A DNA stretch of 64,000 nt from Novipirellula aureliae (GCF_007860185.1 NZ_SJPY01000001.1:1467253-1531252), one strand, 5' to 3'. Counted from the first letter of the stretch, positions 16,051-25,574 are shown. Notes: generated by a model not told the origin, from the sequence alone. Numbers and translations are program-made.

Positions 16051-18717
16051 TTAGGCTTGCTGGAGTGCTGCCTGAGCGGCAGCGAGCCGAGCGATTGGCA
16101 CGCGGAACGGGCTGCAACTGACATAATTCAACCCGACCTTATTGCAGAATGCGATCGAAGCGGGGTCACCACCATGCTCACCGCAAATGCCAACCTTCAA
16201 TTGTGGCTTCGTGCTGCGGCCTTTTTGGAAGCCCATTTCGACCAATTGGCCCACACCGCTGGTGTCGAGCGATTGAAATGGGTCGACTTCCAAAACGTCT
16301 TGAGACAGGTAGTCAGGCAAGAACGTGTTGACATCGTCACGGCTGTAGCCGAACGTCATTTGGGTCAAGTCGTTCGTACCGAAGCTGAAGAAATCGGCAT
16401 ACTTTGCGATCTCGTCGGCTGTCAAAGCAGCACGTGGAATTTCGATCATCGTACCGATCAAAATATCGAGCTTGCCCTCGAACTTCTTAGCCTTCTTCGT
16501 GGCCTCGATCGTGTCTTCGACTTTGCCGCGAAGAAGTTCCAACTCGTTGGCCGTACCGACCAGCGGAATCATGATCTCAGGCTGTGCCTTGATCTTCTTC
16601 TTCGCACAATTGATAGCTGCTTCCACGATCGCTTGAACTTGCATTTCAAGGATTTCAGGGAACGTCACAGACAATCGACATCCACGGTGACCGAGCATTG
16701 GGTTCGCTTCATGCAACGCTTCGACGCGTCGCTTGACGTCCTTCGGTTTCAGCCCCATCTGTTTGGCAACCGTACCTTGACCGGCTGTATCGTGAGGCAC
16801 GAATTCATGAAGCGGTGGGTCAAGCAGCCGAACCGTGACAGGAAGTCCGTTCATCGCTTTGAAGATTCCTTCGAAATCTTTGCGTTGATGAGGCAACAAC
16901 TTCTTAAGAGCCGCACGGCGGCTGTCCTCATCGTCCGAAAGAATCATTTCACGCATATCGGTGATTCGATCGCCTTCGAAGAACATGTGCTCGGTACGGC
17001 ACAACCCGATGCCTTCGGCCCCGAAGTCGCGAGCTCGTTTGCTGTCAGCGGGGGAATCCGCGTTGGTGCGAATCGCCATCGTACGGTATTCGTCGGCCCA
17101 CTTCATCAACCTGCTGAAGTCCCCCGAAAGTTTTGGCTCTTGCGTTTCCACTTCGCCCGACATCACTTCGCCTGTCGTTCCGTCAAGGCTGATGACATCA
17201 TTGACACCAAACGTTCGTCCAGCAACCTTGATTTTCTTGCCTTTGGCGTCGATATCGATTTCACCCGCGCCTGCGACACAGCACTTACCCCAACCGCGTG
17301 CGACGACGGCCGCGTGAGAGGTCATCCCGCCAGTACTCGTCAAAATACCTGCGGCGGCGTTCATGCCGTCGACATCCTCAGGACTGGTTTCTTTTCGAAC
17401 CAAAATGACTCGGTTCCCGGCATCCGCTTCCTTGCGGGCGTCTTCGGCGGTGAAAGCCAATTTGCCGACGGCAGCACCAGGCGAGGCAGGCAATCCGCGA
17501 CACAAAACGTCAGCCGCGTTACGAGCCGTTGGCTTGAAGCTCGGCAGAAGTAGCTGAGTCAAATCGTTCGCGGGAACTCGCAAAACAGCCGTCTTTTGGT
17601 CGATCAGCTTTTCTTTGACCATATCGCAAGCAATCTTGACTGCCGCAACACCCGTTCGTTTGCCCGTACGCGTTTGCAGCATATAGAGCGTGCCACGTTC
17701 GATCGTGAACTCGATATCTTGCATTTCGGCATAATGATCCTCGAGCGTTTTTTTGATCGCAATGAGCTCTTTGTGAACGGCTCGGTTCCACTTCGGCATT
17801 TCGGCAACCGGTTGAGGAGTCCGAATACCGGCGACAACGTCTTCGCCTTGAGCATTGATAAGGAACTCGCCGAAGAACTTGTTCTCGCCCGTGTTGGGGT
17901 TGCGAGTAAAGGCGACTCCGGTGCCCGAATCGTCGCCCATGTTTCCATAAACCATCGATTGAACGTTGACCGCAGTACCGAGCAATCCGCGAATGTTTTC
18001 AATTTCACGATAACGGACGGCGCGACTTGTGTTCCACGAACCAAAGACGGCCATGATCGATTTTTCGAGCTGGACCATTGGGTCTTGTGGGAATTCTTCG
18101 CCAGTGTGCTTTTTGTATACCGCCTTATAGTCTTCACAAAGTTGCTTGAGACCTTCGGCGGGGACATCGGTGTCTTCGTTGACTTTGTACTTTTTCTTGA
18201 CCGCATCGAAAGCGGTTTCGAAAACATGGTGATCCATACCAACAACAACGTCGCCGAACATGTTGATCAGGCGGCGATAGGCATCGTAGGCGAAACGTTC
18301 GTTTTTGGTCGCTTTGGCCAAGCCCTCGGTCGCAACGTCGTTAAGACCCAAGTTCAAAATCGTGTTCATCATCCCAGGCATGCTGACGGCAGCACCACTG
18401 CGGACACTAACCAAGAGCGGATCGGAATCGTCACCGAACTTTTTGCTCGTCTCTTTTTCCAGGGTTTTGACAGCGGCATTGATCTCGTCGCTAAGCCCCG
18501 CAGGCAATTTTTCGCCAGCCTTGTAATAGAGATCGCAAACTTCGGTGGTGATCGTGAAACCAGGAGGGACGGGCAGTCCGATGGAAGTCATTTCGGCTAG
18601 GTTGAGACCTTTTCCACCGAGAAGTGATTTTTCAGCACCTTTGCCTTCGGTCTTGGTTTTGCCGAAGTAGTACACCATTTTTGGAACGGATTTTCCGTTC
18701 TTCGCTTTTTTTGCCAT
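16051..18717 (-). CDS. ppdK: Pyruvate, phosphate dikinase
   Basis: The enzyme interconverts ATP + pyruvate + phosphate and AMP + phosphoenolpyruvate + diphosphate in the cytoplasm, linking glycolysis and gluconeogenesis. Its 888 residues match the usual length. Visible are the ATP-grasp nucleotide-binding part (SLLGGKGLNLAEM at 31-43, VRSGAAVSMPGMMNTILNLG at 105-124), the phosphohistidine swivel domain with GGMTSHAAVVARGWGKCCV (His468) and the PEP/pyruvate TIM barrel ending in GICGEHGGDP and SCSPFRVPIARLAAAQAA. It is a single-gene unit by spacing, with a predicted promoter at 18854-18882. Long open frames on the opposite strand are codon-bias shadows. Confidence 0.97.
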   Translation of the reverse strand: MAKKAKNGKSVPKMVYYFGKTKTEGKGAEKSLLGGKGLNLAEMTSIGLPVPPGFTITTEVCDLYYKAGEKLPAGLSDEINAAVKTLEKETSKKFGDDSDPLLVSVRSGAAVSMPGMMNTILNLGLNDVATEGLAKATKNERFAYDAYRRLINMFGDVVVGMDHHVFETAFDAVKKKYKVNEDTDVPAEGLKQLCEDYKAVYKKHTGEEFPQDPMVQLEKSIMAVFGSWNTSRAVRYREIENIRGLLGTAVNVQSMVYGNMGDDSGTGVAFTRNPNTGENKFFGEFLINAQGEDVVAGIRTPQPVAEMPKWNRAVHKELIAIKKTLEDHYAEMQDIEFTIERGTLYMLQTRTGKRTGVAAVKIACDMVKEKLIDQKTAVLRVPANDLTQLLLPSFKPTARNAADVLCRGLPASPGAAVGKLAFTAEDARKEADAGNRVILVRKETSPEDVDGMNAAAGILTSTGGMTSHAAVVARGWGKCCVAGAGEIDIDAKGKKIKVAGRTFGVNDVISLDGTTGEVMSGEVETQEPKLSGDFSRLMKWADEYRTMAIRTNADSPADSKRARDFGAEGIGLCRTEHMFFEGDRITDMREMILSDDEDSRRAALKKLLPHQRKDFEGIFKAMNGLPVTVRLLDPPLHEFVPHDTAGQGTVAKQMGLKPKDVKRRVEALHEANPMLGHRGCRLSVTFPEILEMQVQAIVEAAINCAKKKIKAQPEIMIPLVGTANELELLRGKVEDTIEATKKAKKFEGKLDILIGTMIEIPRAALTADEIAKYADFFSFGTNDLTQMTFGYSRDDVNTFLPDYLSQDVLEVDPFQSLDTSGVGQLVEMGFQKGRSTKPQLKVGICGEHGGDPASIAFCNKVGLNYVSCSPFRVPIARLAAAQAALQQA

Positions 18718-18853
18718 GACTGATTCTCTGTATTTCTTTACTATTCTCTAGGGTGATTCGCGAGGAATCGAAGATTGAAAGGAAGAAGGGTATTGGGGTT
18801 TCGGAGCGGTCGATCGATGTGAGAAGACTCAAAAGACGCCTGTTAGCCGTCAA

Positions 18854-18882
18854 ACTTTATTTGTAAATCCAGATCGGGTCAA
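18854..18882 (-). promoter_or_regulatory. Predicted promoter of ppdK
   Basis: On the minus strand TTGACC (18882-18877) and TAAAGT (18859-18854) lie 17 bases apart, about 135 bases upstream of the ppdK start. The -35 is good, the -10 only four of six. Confidence 0.4.
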
Positions 18883-19038
18883 TGAGTGCAACCAAAAAGC
18901 CCCGTTTCGTTGGCCCCGCTCTGGGGTGCTCTCTGCCACCAGGACCCGATCCGCACGCGGTTAACCGAAAGCCAGCAAATTAGATGAGCCAAAGGACGGT
19001 TCGACCCGGCGAAGGCTTCATTGTTTACGATTTGACCC

Positions 19039-19044
19039 TATAAT
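19039..19044 (+). promoter_or_regulatory. Candidate -10 box for the nfeD-floA operon
   Basis: A perfect TATAAT lies about 105 bases before the first gene of the operon. No good -35 is seen at the proper distance, so the call is tentative. Confidence 0.3.
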
Positions 19045-19077
19045 ATCCCGGTACCCAATAATATCCCGGTACCCAAT
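19042..19077 (+). repeat. Two 18-bp direct repeats upstream of nfeD-like gene
   Basis: The 18-base unit AATATCCCGGTACCCAAT occurs twice in tandem (19042-19059 and 19060-19077), starting inside the candidate -10 box. It could be a regulator-binding repeat or a simple slippage duplication. Confidence 0.8.
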
Positions 19078-19149
19078 CCCGATACTCTGCTTCTCAAAGT
19101 ATCCTTCAACACTTGCTCTCAACAAAAACAAACAAAAGTCACCAGCGCG

Positions 19150-21432
19150 ATGCGTACTGAACTCAACGAAAGCGGTGAACGGACACGGTCACAATGGCAT
19201 CGGCGCCTCCGGCCATTTGTTTTTCTTCTTTTCCTAGCGGGGTTATTCACTCCTCTTCCCGCCGCGGCGGCGGATCAGGATACAAACGAAGAGTCCACGC
19301 GGGTTAAAGAGGGCTATTTGCTCGACATCCCGAACCCTTTGACATCGGGTTCCGTCGCCGACCTCCTCGCGCGGCTTGGCCGGTTGTCTGAATCAGCCGA
19401 CGAGAATGCCCGCGTCACGGTGGTACTTCGCTACCCGATCGATAGCGACTCGGGAGGAACGATCCACTTCGAAGATGCACTGCGATTGGCTCGGGCAATG
19501 ACCCAACCAGAGTTGCGGCGGATTCGCGTCGTGTCTTGGGTTCAAGGAACGGTGGAGGGCCATTTGACTCTGCCAATCCTTGCATCGGATCTATTGGTCG
19601 TTTCTCCCTCGGCCGTGATTGCCGATGCAACGAAAGACGAATCGTCGGCGGATGAGACGATTGAGGCGAGTTATCAAACGATCGCGGCTCGACGTGGCTT
19701 GTTTCCACTACCCGTTGTCACCGCCCTGGTCGATTCGGGAGCCGAATTGGCGATGGTTTCGAAAGCCGATGGCAACGAGGTGTTTGCCTCGGGCGACGAA
19801 CTCGACCGTTTACGATCGAGTGGCCAAGTCGTTCGTGAAACGATTTGGTCGTCCGCCAATGCTCCCCTGCGAATGGACGCAAACCGGCTGCGTTCGGCCA
19901 GGATTGCGGCGGGCATTGTTGAATCCCCAGAGGCCTTGGCGGAACTGCTCGATCTGGCCGCGCTCAACTCACTCGATCGCAGCACGTCATCCGGCGATCC
20001 CAAGGGGATGCTGCTAGAGATCGTTGGCTCTATCAACGATAGCCGTTCTCGGCGCTGGCAGAGCAATTTGTCGTCAACTTTGGAATCAGGCGATATCAAT
20101 ACGTGGATTATCTCGATCGATTCGCCAGGAGGAAACCTGAACCAAAGCGCGACCTTAGCGGGTTGGTTCTCGGATCCGGAACCTCCGCTACAAACGGTTG
20201 CCGGTTTTGTGCAAGCCGAAGCGCGTGGCGATGCCGCGTTGATTGCGGTGTCGTGCCGACCGTTGTACATGCGTGAAAGCGCTCGACTCGGTGGCCCAGG
20301 CGCTCAAGCGATCGACGCCACCGATGTACGGCGAAATGATGAACTGATCGAACAAATTGCTCGGACCACCAAGCGGCCCTCCGCACTGATTCGCGGTCTC
20401 CTCGATCCATCGCTCGAGGTTTATCGTTATACGAACCGCAAAACGGGACGCATTCGCTATGCAACGGCAGAGGATTTGCGAGCAGAGGAAGTGCTCCGAG
20501 GGGGCGACGAACTTGCTGGAGGCGATGAAGCCAACCAAGATCGCTGGCAGCGCGGCGAACGGATCGAATTGGGCAACGGATTGTCCGCCTCCGAAGCGAT
20601 CTCACTCGGGTTGGCCGATGCCGAGTCCGCGTCACTTGACGATGTTTCGCGGCGAGTCGGGTTAGCAGAAAAGCCGCCGTTGGTCTCCGATCGAGGCCTC
20701 GTCCGCTGGGTCGAACGATTGGGACGCAACCAGGGCTTGGCGTTCCTGCTGTTGTTCATCGGGTTTGCGGCCTTGTCGACGGAAGCGAACGCGCCTGGAC
20801 TCGGGTTCCCCGGGTTTATCGCAGCGGTCTGTTTCGCGATCTACGTTTGGATCAAGTTTTTGGCAGGCACGGCGGAATGGCTCGAATTGCTGGCCTTTGC
20901 ACTCGGGTTGACCTTCATTGCGATCGAGATTTTTGTCATACCCGGCTTTGGCGTTTTTGGTGTTGGCGGGTTGGCGATGACGATCTTGGGGATCGTCTTA
21001 ATGAGCCAAACGTTTGTGCTGCCACGAAATGTGTATCAGGTTGAGGTTTTGACGCACAGCATTTGGGTGGCGCTCGGTGCCGCCATTGGAACCGTGGCCG
21101 GTTTCTTTGTGATCCGCATGATGATGCCACACATTCCTGTACTGAGTGGATTGGCCATGGAACCGCCCGATTCGCAGAAGGTCAACGAAGCGGAAAAACT
21201 TGGCGACTACGCTTATCTTTTAGGTCAAAACGGCATGACGACGACTCCGCTGCGGCCATCGGGAAAGGCCAAGTTTGGGGAGGCGACGGTTCAAGTGATT
21301 AGCGACGGAAGTTCCATCGGTACGGGTGAACCGGTCCGAGTCTTCGAAGTGCATGGGACCCGCGTTTTAGTCGAAGCGGTCGAAGAGACTCCGGCCGAGC
21401 AAGTGAGTCGCGAAGAGGCCTCGGACGTCTGA
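19150..21432 (+). CDS. NfeD-family ClpP-like membrane protein (long form)
   Basis: A 760-residue membrane protein of the NfeD1b / membrane-bound ClpP-class family, which partners with flotillins. It has a signal anchor (RPFVFLLFLAGLFTPLPAAAA, about residues 23-42), two ClpP/crotonase-like regions (about 50-200 and 270-430; the second contains NTWIISIDSPGGNL, the SPGG oxyanion-type turn), then four or five membrane helices (about 520-640, including LAFLLLFIGFAALSTEANAPG and IEIFVIPGFGVFGVGGLAM) and a C-terminal NfeD OB-fold-like tail. The segment that normally holds the catalytic Ser (ARAASAG in active members) reads EARGDAALI here, so it may be proteolytically inactive; this is an alignment by eye. 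Its stop overlaps the next start as TGATG. Confidence 0.88.
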   Translation: MRTELNESGERTRSQWHRRLRPFVFLLFLAGLFTPLPAAAADQDTNEESTRVKEGYLLDIPNPLTSGSVADLLARLGRLSESADENARVTVVLRYPIDSDSGGTIHFEDALRLARAMTQPELRRIRVVSWVQGTVEGHLTLPILASDLLVVSPSAVIADATKDESSADETIEASYQTIAARRGLFPLPVVTALVDSGAELAMVSKADGNEVFASGDELDRLRSSGQVVRETIWSSANAPLRMDANRLRSARIAAGIVESPEALAELLDLAALNSLDRSTSSGDPKGMLLEIVGSINDSRSRRWQSNLSSTLESGDINTWIISIDSPGGNLNQSATLAGWFSDPEPPLQTVAGFVQAEARGDAALIAVSCRPLYMRESARLGGPGAQAIDATDVRRNDELIEQIARTTKRPSALIRGLLDPSLEVYRYTNRKTGRIRYATAEDLRAEEVLRGGDELAGGDEANQDRWQRGERIELGNGLSASEAISLGLADAESASLDDVSRRVGLAEKPPLVSDRGLVRWVERLGRNQGLAFLLLFIGFAALSTEANAPGLGFPGFIAAVCFAIYVWIKFLAGTAEWLELLAFALGLTFIAIEIFVIPGFGVFGVGGLAMTILGIVLMSQTFVLPRNVYQVEVLTHSIWVALGAAIGTVAGFFVIRMMMPHIPVLSGLAMEPPDSQKVNEAEKLGDYAYLLGQNGMTTTPLRPSGKAKFGEATVQVISDGSSIGTGEPVRVFEVHGTRVLVEAVEETPAEQVSREEASDV

Positions 21433-22022
21433 TGCCACTCTACTACGCCTACGCTTTACTTGCGGTCTTCTACGCCTTGCTTGTTCTCGAGTTCATGATC
21501 CCCAGCGGTGGGCTAGTGGGCATCGCGGCGGTGGTCATCGTCGTCGCTGCATTGGCAGTGGCATTTACCCACAGCACGACCGCTGGCGTGACGCTACTGA
21601 TGCTTGTCGCGGCTACGACGCCGCTCGTCTTTATTGGCGTCATTCATGTCTGGCCCCATACCCCCATTGGCCGACGGATCTTGAATCGGCGACCGGGCCA
21701 GACGTATGACGGTCGTTCGCAAAGAAAACTTGCGGACGGCACGCCCCTCGACGAACTGGTCAATCAAAGAGGCGTTGCGAAGACCAATATGCTGCCGAGC
21801 GGCCTGATTCTGATTGATTCGAGACGGGTCGATGCCGTCAGTGAAGGCATGGCGATCGACGCAGGAACTCAAATCGTCGTCACAAAAATTGAGGCAGGAA
21901 AAATTCACGTGCGCCCGCTGAGCGTCGAGGAGATCTCGGTCGTGGAAGAACCCCAACAGCCCAGGTCGCCCGACAGCCTCGAAAACCCTCCAGAAAACTT
22001 TGATTTTGACGCCCTCGCTTGA
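21432..22022 (+). CDS. Short NfeD-like membrane protein
   Basis: A 196-residue protein with two or three membrane helices (ALLAVFYALLVLEFMIPSGG at 8-27, VGIAAVVIVVAALAVAF and TLLMLVAATTPLVFIGVIHVW) and a soluble C-terminal OB-fold-like NfeD domain (LVNQRGVAKTNMLPSGLILIDSRRVDAVSEGM). The pattern G..G.A.T.L.PSG.i...G.r.dA.seG is typical of NfeD tails. Start and upstream stop share bases (TGATG), so it is co-translated with the long NfeD. With the following floA it forms an nfeD-nfeD-floA set; NfeD proteins are known partners of flotillins in membrane microdomains. Confidence 0.9.
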   Translation: MPLYYAYALLAVFYALLVLEFMIPSGGLVGIAAVVIVVAALAVAFTHSTTAGVTLLMLVAATTPLVFIGVIHVWPHTPIGRRILNRRPGQTYDGRSQRKLADGTPLDELVNQRGVAKTNMLPSGLILIDSRRVDAVSEGMAIDAGTQIVVTKIEAGKIHVRPLSVEEISVVEEPQQPRSPDSLENPPENFDFDALA

Positions 22023-22028
22023 CATCGT

Positions 22029-22197
22029 AGTCTCTTGCCGGGACATTAGAGGGTGGCCGAACCACGTATTCCTAGAACGCTGCCTGGGAACACCATGGCT
22101 GGAGGCTCCCCGTTACAAGGCGGGAGCCGTGTAGCGAGTCGTTGCGCAACAACGAAAAGACGGTCCCCTCTGACATTTCGAGTCTCTTGCCGGGACA
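22029..22197 (+). repeat. 17-bp direct repeats bracketing 135 bp
   Basis: AGTCTCTTGCCGGGACA occurs at 22029-22045 and again at 22181-22197. The bracketed DNA contains GCCTGGGAACACCATGG and GGCGGGAGCC pieces that resemble, in inverted orientation, parts of the repeat at 45860-46054. It looks like a short inserted repeat element with its flanks duplicated, lying between the short nfeD and floA. Confidence 0.55.
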
Positions 22198-22225
22198 CAT
22201 TCAACACTGATGGAACTGCGATCCG

Positions 22226-23326
22226 ATGTTACAACATGCACCTGCACTCGATGACGCTGGCCTGAGCATTGGCTTGTTTGGGCAACAACTCCCCGACGCG
22301 ACGATGCCTCTGCTCGTGGGCGCTTTAATTGTCTTCGGTTTTCTGTTGGTCATGTTCTTTATCTTTGCAAGCTATTTTGGGTTGTGGATTCAGTCCCAAT
22401 TAACAGGTGCCAAGGTATCCTTTTTCAATTTGCTGGGGATGACCTTTCGAAAGGTCAATGCTCGCTCGATCGTCCGCAGCAAAATCATGGCGACGCAAGC
22501 AGGTTTGGATGATCCAGAGATCACCAGTGAATCACTTGAAGCTCACTACCTCGCCGGGGGCAACGTCCAACAAGTGATTCGGGCGCTTGTCGCAGCCAAG
22601 AAAGCGAAAACGATTTCACTGACGTTCCGAGAAGCCACCGCCATCGACTTGGCAGGCCGAGACGTCCTCGAATCAGTGCAAACGAGCGTCTATCCCAAAG
22701 TCATCGATTGCCCGCCAAGAGGTGCCGTCAAACCGTCGCTCGATGCCGTTGCCAAAGATGGAATCCAACTCAAGGTAAAGGCACGCGTGACCGTCCGAGC
22801 GAATCTGCAACAATTGATCGGCGGTGCTACCGAAGAAACGATTATCGCTCGCGTGGGTGAAGGGATTGTCAGTGCAATTGGTAGTGCAGCCAATCACAAA
22901 GCCGTTTTGGAAAACCCCGATGTGATCAGCAAGGCGGTCTTGGCAAAACGACTCGATTCACAAACTGCCTTTGAAATTGTATCGATCGACATTGCGGATA
23001 TCGATGTCGGTGCGAATATCGGAGCCCGCCTCCAGGCCGATCAAGCCGAAGCAGACACGCAGGTCGCTCGAGCGAGAGCCGAAGGAAAACGCGCGTCAGC
23101 GGTTGCGGAAGAACAAGAGATGCAGGCCAAGATTGAAGAGAGCCGAGCAACGTTGGTACTGGCACAAGCCTCCGTGCCCGAAGCAATGGCGGAAGCCTTT
23201 CGAAGCGGCAATCTACACATTTTGGATTACTACAAGCTGCAAAATGTCAGTGCCGATACCGAAATGCGAAAATCGATTGCGGGCAGTAGCCGCGGTGCCG
23301 TCGAAACCAACTACGACAAACCGTAG
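22226..23326 (+). CDS. floA: Flotillin-like protein FloA (UPF0365)
   Basis: A 366-residue flotillin-like scaffold of membrane microdomains. It has one N-terminal membrane segment ([30 protein letters not shown], about residues 26-55), then the conserved UPF0365 sequence: [40 protein letters not shown], a PHB/SPFH-like domain ([41 protein letters not shown]) and an Ala/Glu-rich coiled coil ([21 protein letters not shown]) before the [14 protein letters not shown] end. Length and order match Bacillus FloA. It follows the two nfeD genes, the canonical neighbourhood. The start is an ATG at 22226. Confidence 0.95.
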   Translation: MLQHAPALDDAGLSIGLFGQQLPDATMPLLVGALIVFGFLLVMFFIFASYFGLWIQSQLTGAKVSFFNLLGMTFRKVNARSIVRSKIMATQAGLDDPEITSESLEAHYLAGGNVQQVIRALVAAKKAKTISLTFREATAIDLAGRDVLESVQTSVYPKVIDCPPRGAVKPSLDAVAKDGIQLKVKARVTVRANLQQLIGGATEETIIARVGEGIVSAIGSAANHKAVLENPDVISKAVLAKRLDSQTAFEIVSIDIADIDVGANIGARLQADQAEADTQVARARAEGKRASAVAEEQEMQAKIEESRATLVLAQASVPEAMAEAFRSGNLHILDYYKLQNVSADTEMRKSIAGSSRGAVETNYDKP

Positions 23327-23350
23327 CAGTGAAGCGGTAAATCGCTTTAG

Positions 23351-23408
23351 GGTAGTGGATCTTGTTAAAAACCCTCATGCACAGGGATCTTTAACAAGAT
23401 CCACTACC
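23351..23408. repeat. Dispersed palindrome, copy 1
   Basis: A 19-base perfect inverted repeat (left arm 23351-23369 beginning GGTAGTGGATCTTG, right arm 23390-23408) with a 20-base centre. A second copy with almost the same arms lies at 41379-41434. It is a REP-like element between floA and the next gene, and may end or process the transcript. Confidence 0.9.
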
Positions 23409-23442
23409 GAAACACTTCAAACCACCAACGAATTGATCCGAC

Positions 23443-23985
23443 ATGGCAGGTGACCTCGAAGACTTCTTACGCCGAGCGGCACAGCGGCGGCAAGCGAAAG
23501 CGGGCGGTGGCAACGCGCCGGCCGGCGGTCGAACTCAGCAACCCCAACGACCGCAATCGCAACAACCCCAACGACAAACACCCCAACGACAAACACCCCA
23601 ACGACAGAAGCCCCAACGACAGAAGCCCCAACGACAGAAGCCTCAGTACAGCAACAGTCGAACCGAACGTGTCGCTCGACCGGTTGATGAAGAGATTGTC
23701 GTTGCCGAGGTGGTCGAAGATGTCGATAGCCAGTGGAATCAGCGCCGCCGCAAGATCGAGGATGCGAAAAGGGCTGCGAAGCAGGCAGAACAAGAAGCCG
23801 CTCAAGCGTTTTCAAAGTTGAAAAGCCCAGCGGGCACTCAAGCGTTGCCTGCTTCGAAAAACGAGAACTCAAAGGTTACTGGGTTCACCATCGAAGACCT
23901 GGTTCAAGTGCTTCATCGGCCCGGGGGGATGCAACAAGCGGTCCTGCTCCGCGAAATCCTTGACCGCCCCGAGCACCGCTGGTAG
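23443..23985 (+). CDS. Pro/Gln-rich protein downstream of floA
   Basis: A 180-residue protein I do not recognise. It starts MAGDLEDFLRRAAQRRQAK, then has a low-complexity Gln/Pro/Arg-rich stretch (about residues 30-67, repeated PQRQK/PQRQT), an acidic and then Lys/Ala/Glu-rich helical middle (IEDAKRAAKQAEQEAAQAFSKL) and a conserved-looking end IEDLVQVLHRPGGMQQAVLLREILDRP. No signal peptide or membrane segment is seen, so it is probably cytoplasmic. It lies 116 bases after floA on the same strand and may assist the NfeD/FloA microdomain; that is only inferred from position. The disordered section is coded by 15-base DNA repeats. Confidence 0.75.
   Translation: MAGDLEDFLRRAAQRRQAKAGGGNAPAGGRTQQPQRPQSQQPQRQTPQRQTPQRQKPQRQKPQRQKPQYSNSRTERVARPVDEEIVVAEVVEDVDSQWNQRRRKIEDAKRAAKQAEQEAAQAFSKLKSPAGTQALPASKNENSKVTGFTIEDLVQVLHRPGGMQQAVLLREILDRPEHRW
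23566..23640 (+). repeat. Five 15-bp coding tandem repeats
   Basis: Two units CCCCAACGACAAACA are followed by three units CCCCAACGACAGAAG in frame, each coding five residues (PQRQT or PQRQK). The third-codon sameness points to recent slippage. Confidence 0.95.
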
Positions 23986-23994
23986 GCGGGCTAG

Positions 23995-24162
23995 CTATTC
24001 ATCGTTTTCCATCTGCTCCTGACGCAGCCTTTCTCTGGCCTCATAGTCTGCGATTTGAGTATCGTCCATCTCGACCACCGTGGGATCACTACTGCCCCCG
24101 CAACCGGTGAAGTTGGACACGACGAACAAGGAAACCATCGAAACCAAAACAAGATATTTCAT
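23995..24162 (-). CDS. Small lipoprotein of the first DUF1559 cassette
   Basis: A 55-residue predicted lipoprotein starting MKYLVLVSMVSLFVVSNFTGCGGSSDPTVVEMDDTQ: a short hydrophobic signal ending in FTGCGG, where Cys would be lipidated (the -3 residue is Phe, slightly unusual), then an acidic helical tail (YEARERLRQEQMENDE). The frame is open upstream, but this Met gives the signal peptide. It follows the DUF1559 gene at 24295 by 132 bases with a hairpin between. A paralogous arrangement exists at 26286-27734. The function is unknown; the pair may encode a surface pseudopilin and an envelope-anchored partner. Confidence 0.75.
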   Translation of the reverse strand: MKYLVLVSMVSLFVVSNFTGCGGSSDPTVVEMDDTQIADYEARERLRQEQMENDE

Positions 24163-24229
24163 CAAACGTATTCCAGCAATTGTGTGAAGTGATGCGTATT
24201 CGACATGGCGACTTTTCGCAAGTGCGCCG

Positions 24230-24251
24230 GGACGGGCGCGAATGCCCGTCC
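24230..24251 (-). terminator. Hairpin between DUF1559 gene 1 and lipoprotein 1
   Basis: An eight-base perfect GC-rich stem GGACGGGC / GCCCGTCC with a six-base loop. There is no T-run, so it could be a processing or partial termination structure. The second cassette has a hairpin in the same place. Confidence 0.45.
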
Positions 24252-24294
24252 TCATTGTTAAACGAGGGGAACGCTCTGATAAGAGAACGAACGA

Positions 24295-25491
24295 CTAGAA
24301 TTCCTCGCTGATAACTTCCTTCGAGGACCTGGTTCCAAGAGCCCCCCACAATCCGTAAGGACTCCGCGAACCGGGTGCTGTCGCATTTGAGCCACCCAAC
24401 CAGACGTTACCGCTGCTCGACGACCCCGCTTCGATCGAGTCGGTCACAAACCTGACCGCCCCGTCGCCCATCAGAACGTGGCAGCCACCCGGGTGTTGAC
24501 TCGACATGGTTCCCGTGATCGTCAAACCGATCGGATTATTCGCGCTGCATATTTCCGAATTGGGAGGCAAAATCGTCAGGCAGCCACTAAAAATGGTAGT
24601 AGCATCCGCCCAGCGATATCCTCGACCTCCGTCCGGTTGATCAGCGGCATCCGTTGCCCAAAATTGAGGCCGGCTGGGATCGAGAGACTCACGGCACACA
24701 GTCGGATTGTCGCGTATTGCCTCGATAGAGGCATTATTGTTGCCAAGATCCACATTTCGCACCGCCCCTCGAGAATCAGTATCCCCCATATAGGTGATAA
24801 CTTCTCCCATCGCAATCGTATTGGACAAGCCATCCATGCAGTCTCGGAACTGTGTCTTCTGGAAAAGCTTGAAGACACCACGAAGTGATGCCGCGGTTTG
24901 CGAGGCGGCCTTATCCGCACTGTTGAATAAACTCGTATGCCGATACATCGACGTACCCCACGACGAATCACCTAAGCAGGCAGCATAGTTGGTCCTTCCC
25001 AACGCGGGGCGTCCTTTGCCCGGATCGCTGGGACAACGGTACCCAGGCATTTCGGTGACCCAAGGGTCGTAACTTGCATTTTCAGGAGTTGGCCCCATCG
25101 CAGGAAACGCGTTTCCGTTGTAGGGATTTGAAATCGTTTCCCAAATCGCCTGCTGCTCCACAAACGGTAAAATCCCCACCAGCATGCTCAGTCGAGAATT
25201 GTTATGGAGCGCTGAACTCGCATATCGATGCGTCATCCCGACAGGATCGGAGGAAACAGTACCCGTCGTCCCCGAACCATGCGTTGGCAACTGCGCGAAC
25301 GCAGAGTGGTAATTGTGGATTCCGAGCCCAATCTGTTTGAAATTGTTGCTACAACTCATCCGCCGAGCGGCTTCTCGGGCGGCTTGAACGGCGGGGAGCA
25401 ACAATCCCACTAGCACGCCAATGATTGCGATCACGACGAGCAATTCCACCAACGTAAAACCGCTGTATGACCTAAACTTTTTCTTCATCAT
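24295..25491 (-). CDS. DUF1559 pseudopilin-like protein, cassette 1
   Basis: A 398-residue member of the planctomycete DUF1559 (SBP_bac_10) family. It begins [47 protein letters not shown], a class III prepilin leader with Gly at -1, Phe at +1 and Glu at +5, followed by the family signature [23 protein letters not shown]. Family motifs continue ([38 protein letters not shown]) and it ends in the usual [24 protein letters not shown]. It should be processed by the prepilin peptidase and displayed on the cell surface or in the periplasm; the role is unknown. Closely paralogous to 26559-27734. Confidence 0.93.
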   Translation of the reverse strand: MMKKKFRSYSGFTLVELLVVIAIIGVLVGLLLPAVQAAREAARRMSCSNNFKQIGLGIHNYHSAFAQLPTHGSGTTGTVSSDPVGMTHRYASSALHNNSRLSMLVGILPFVEQQAIWETISNPYNGNAFPAMGPTPENASYDPWVTEMPGYRCPSDPGKGRPALGRTNYAACLGDSSWGTSMYRHTSLFNSADKAASQTAASLRGVFKLFQKTQFRDCMDGLSNTIAMGEVITYMGDTDSRGAVRNVDLGNNNASIEAIRDNPTVCRESLDPSRPQFWATDAADQPDGGRGYRWADATTIFSGCLTILPPNSEICSANNPIGLTITGTMSSQHPGGCHVLMGDGAVRFVTDSIEAGSSSSGNVWLGGSNATAPGSRSPYGLWGALGTRSSKEVISEEF

Positions 25492-25574
25492 TCGATACCT
25501 TTGATAAATGAACGTAAACGGTGACAGCTACACCCTGTCAAACTCTGTAAAGATGTGTCACGGCTGGATTCTAT

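Larger units (their letters stand above)
18718..19149. other. Divergent intergenic region ppdK / nfeD
   Basis: This 432-base gap separates ppdK (minus) from the nfeD-like gene (plus). It holds a predicted promoter for ppdK (18854-18882), a TATAAT hexamer at 19039 facing the nfeD-like gene and a two-copy 18-base direct repeat. Nothing coding is seen. Confidence 0.6.

Noticed and set aside
15916-18600. Plus-strand open frames of 545 and 334 codons opposite ppdK
   Set aside because: ppdK is a clear full-length enzyme in this interval; the opposite frames show no family motif and result from codon bias.
23566-23640. 15-bp repeats considered as regulatory iterons
   Set aside because: They are in frame inside a coding region and code for a low-complexity linker.
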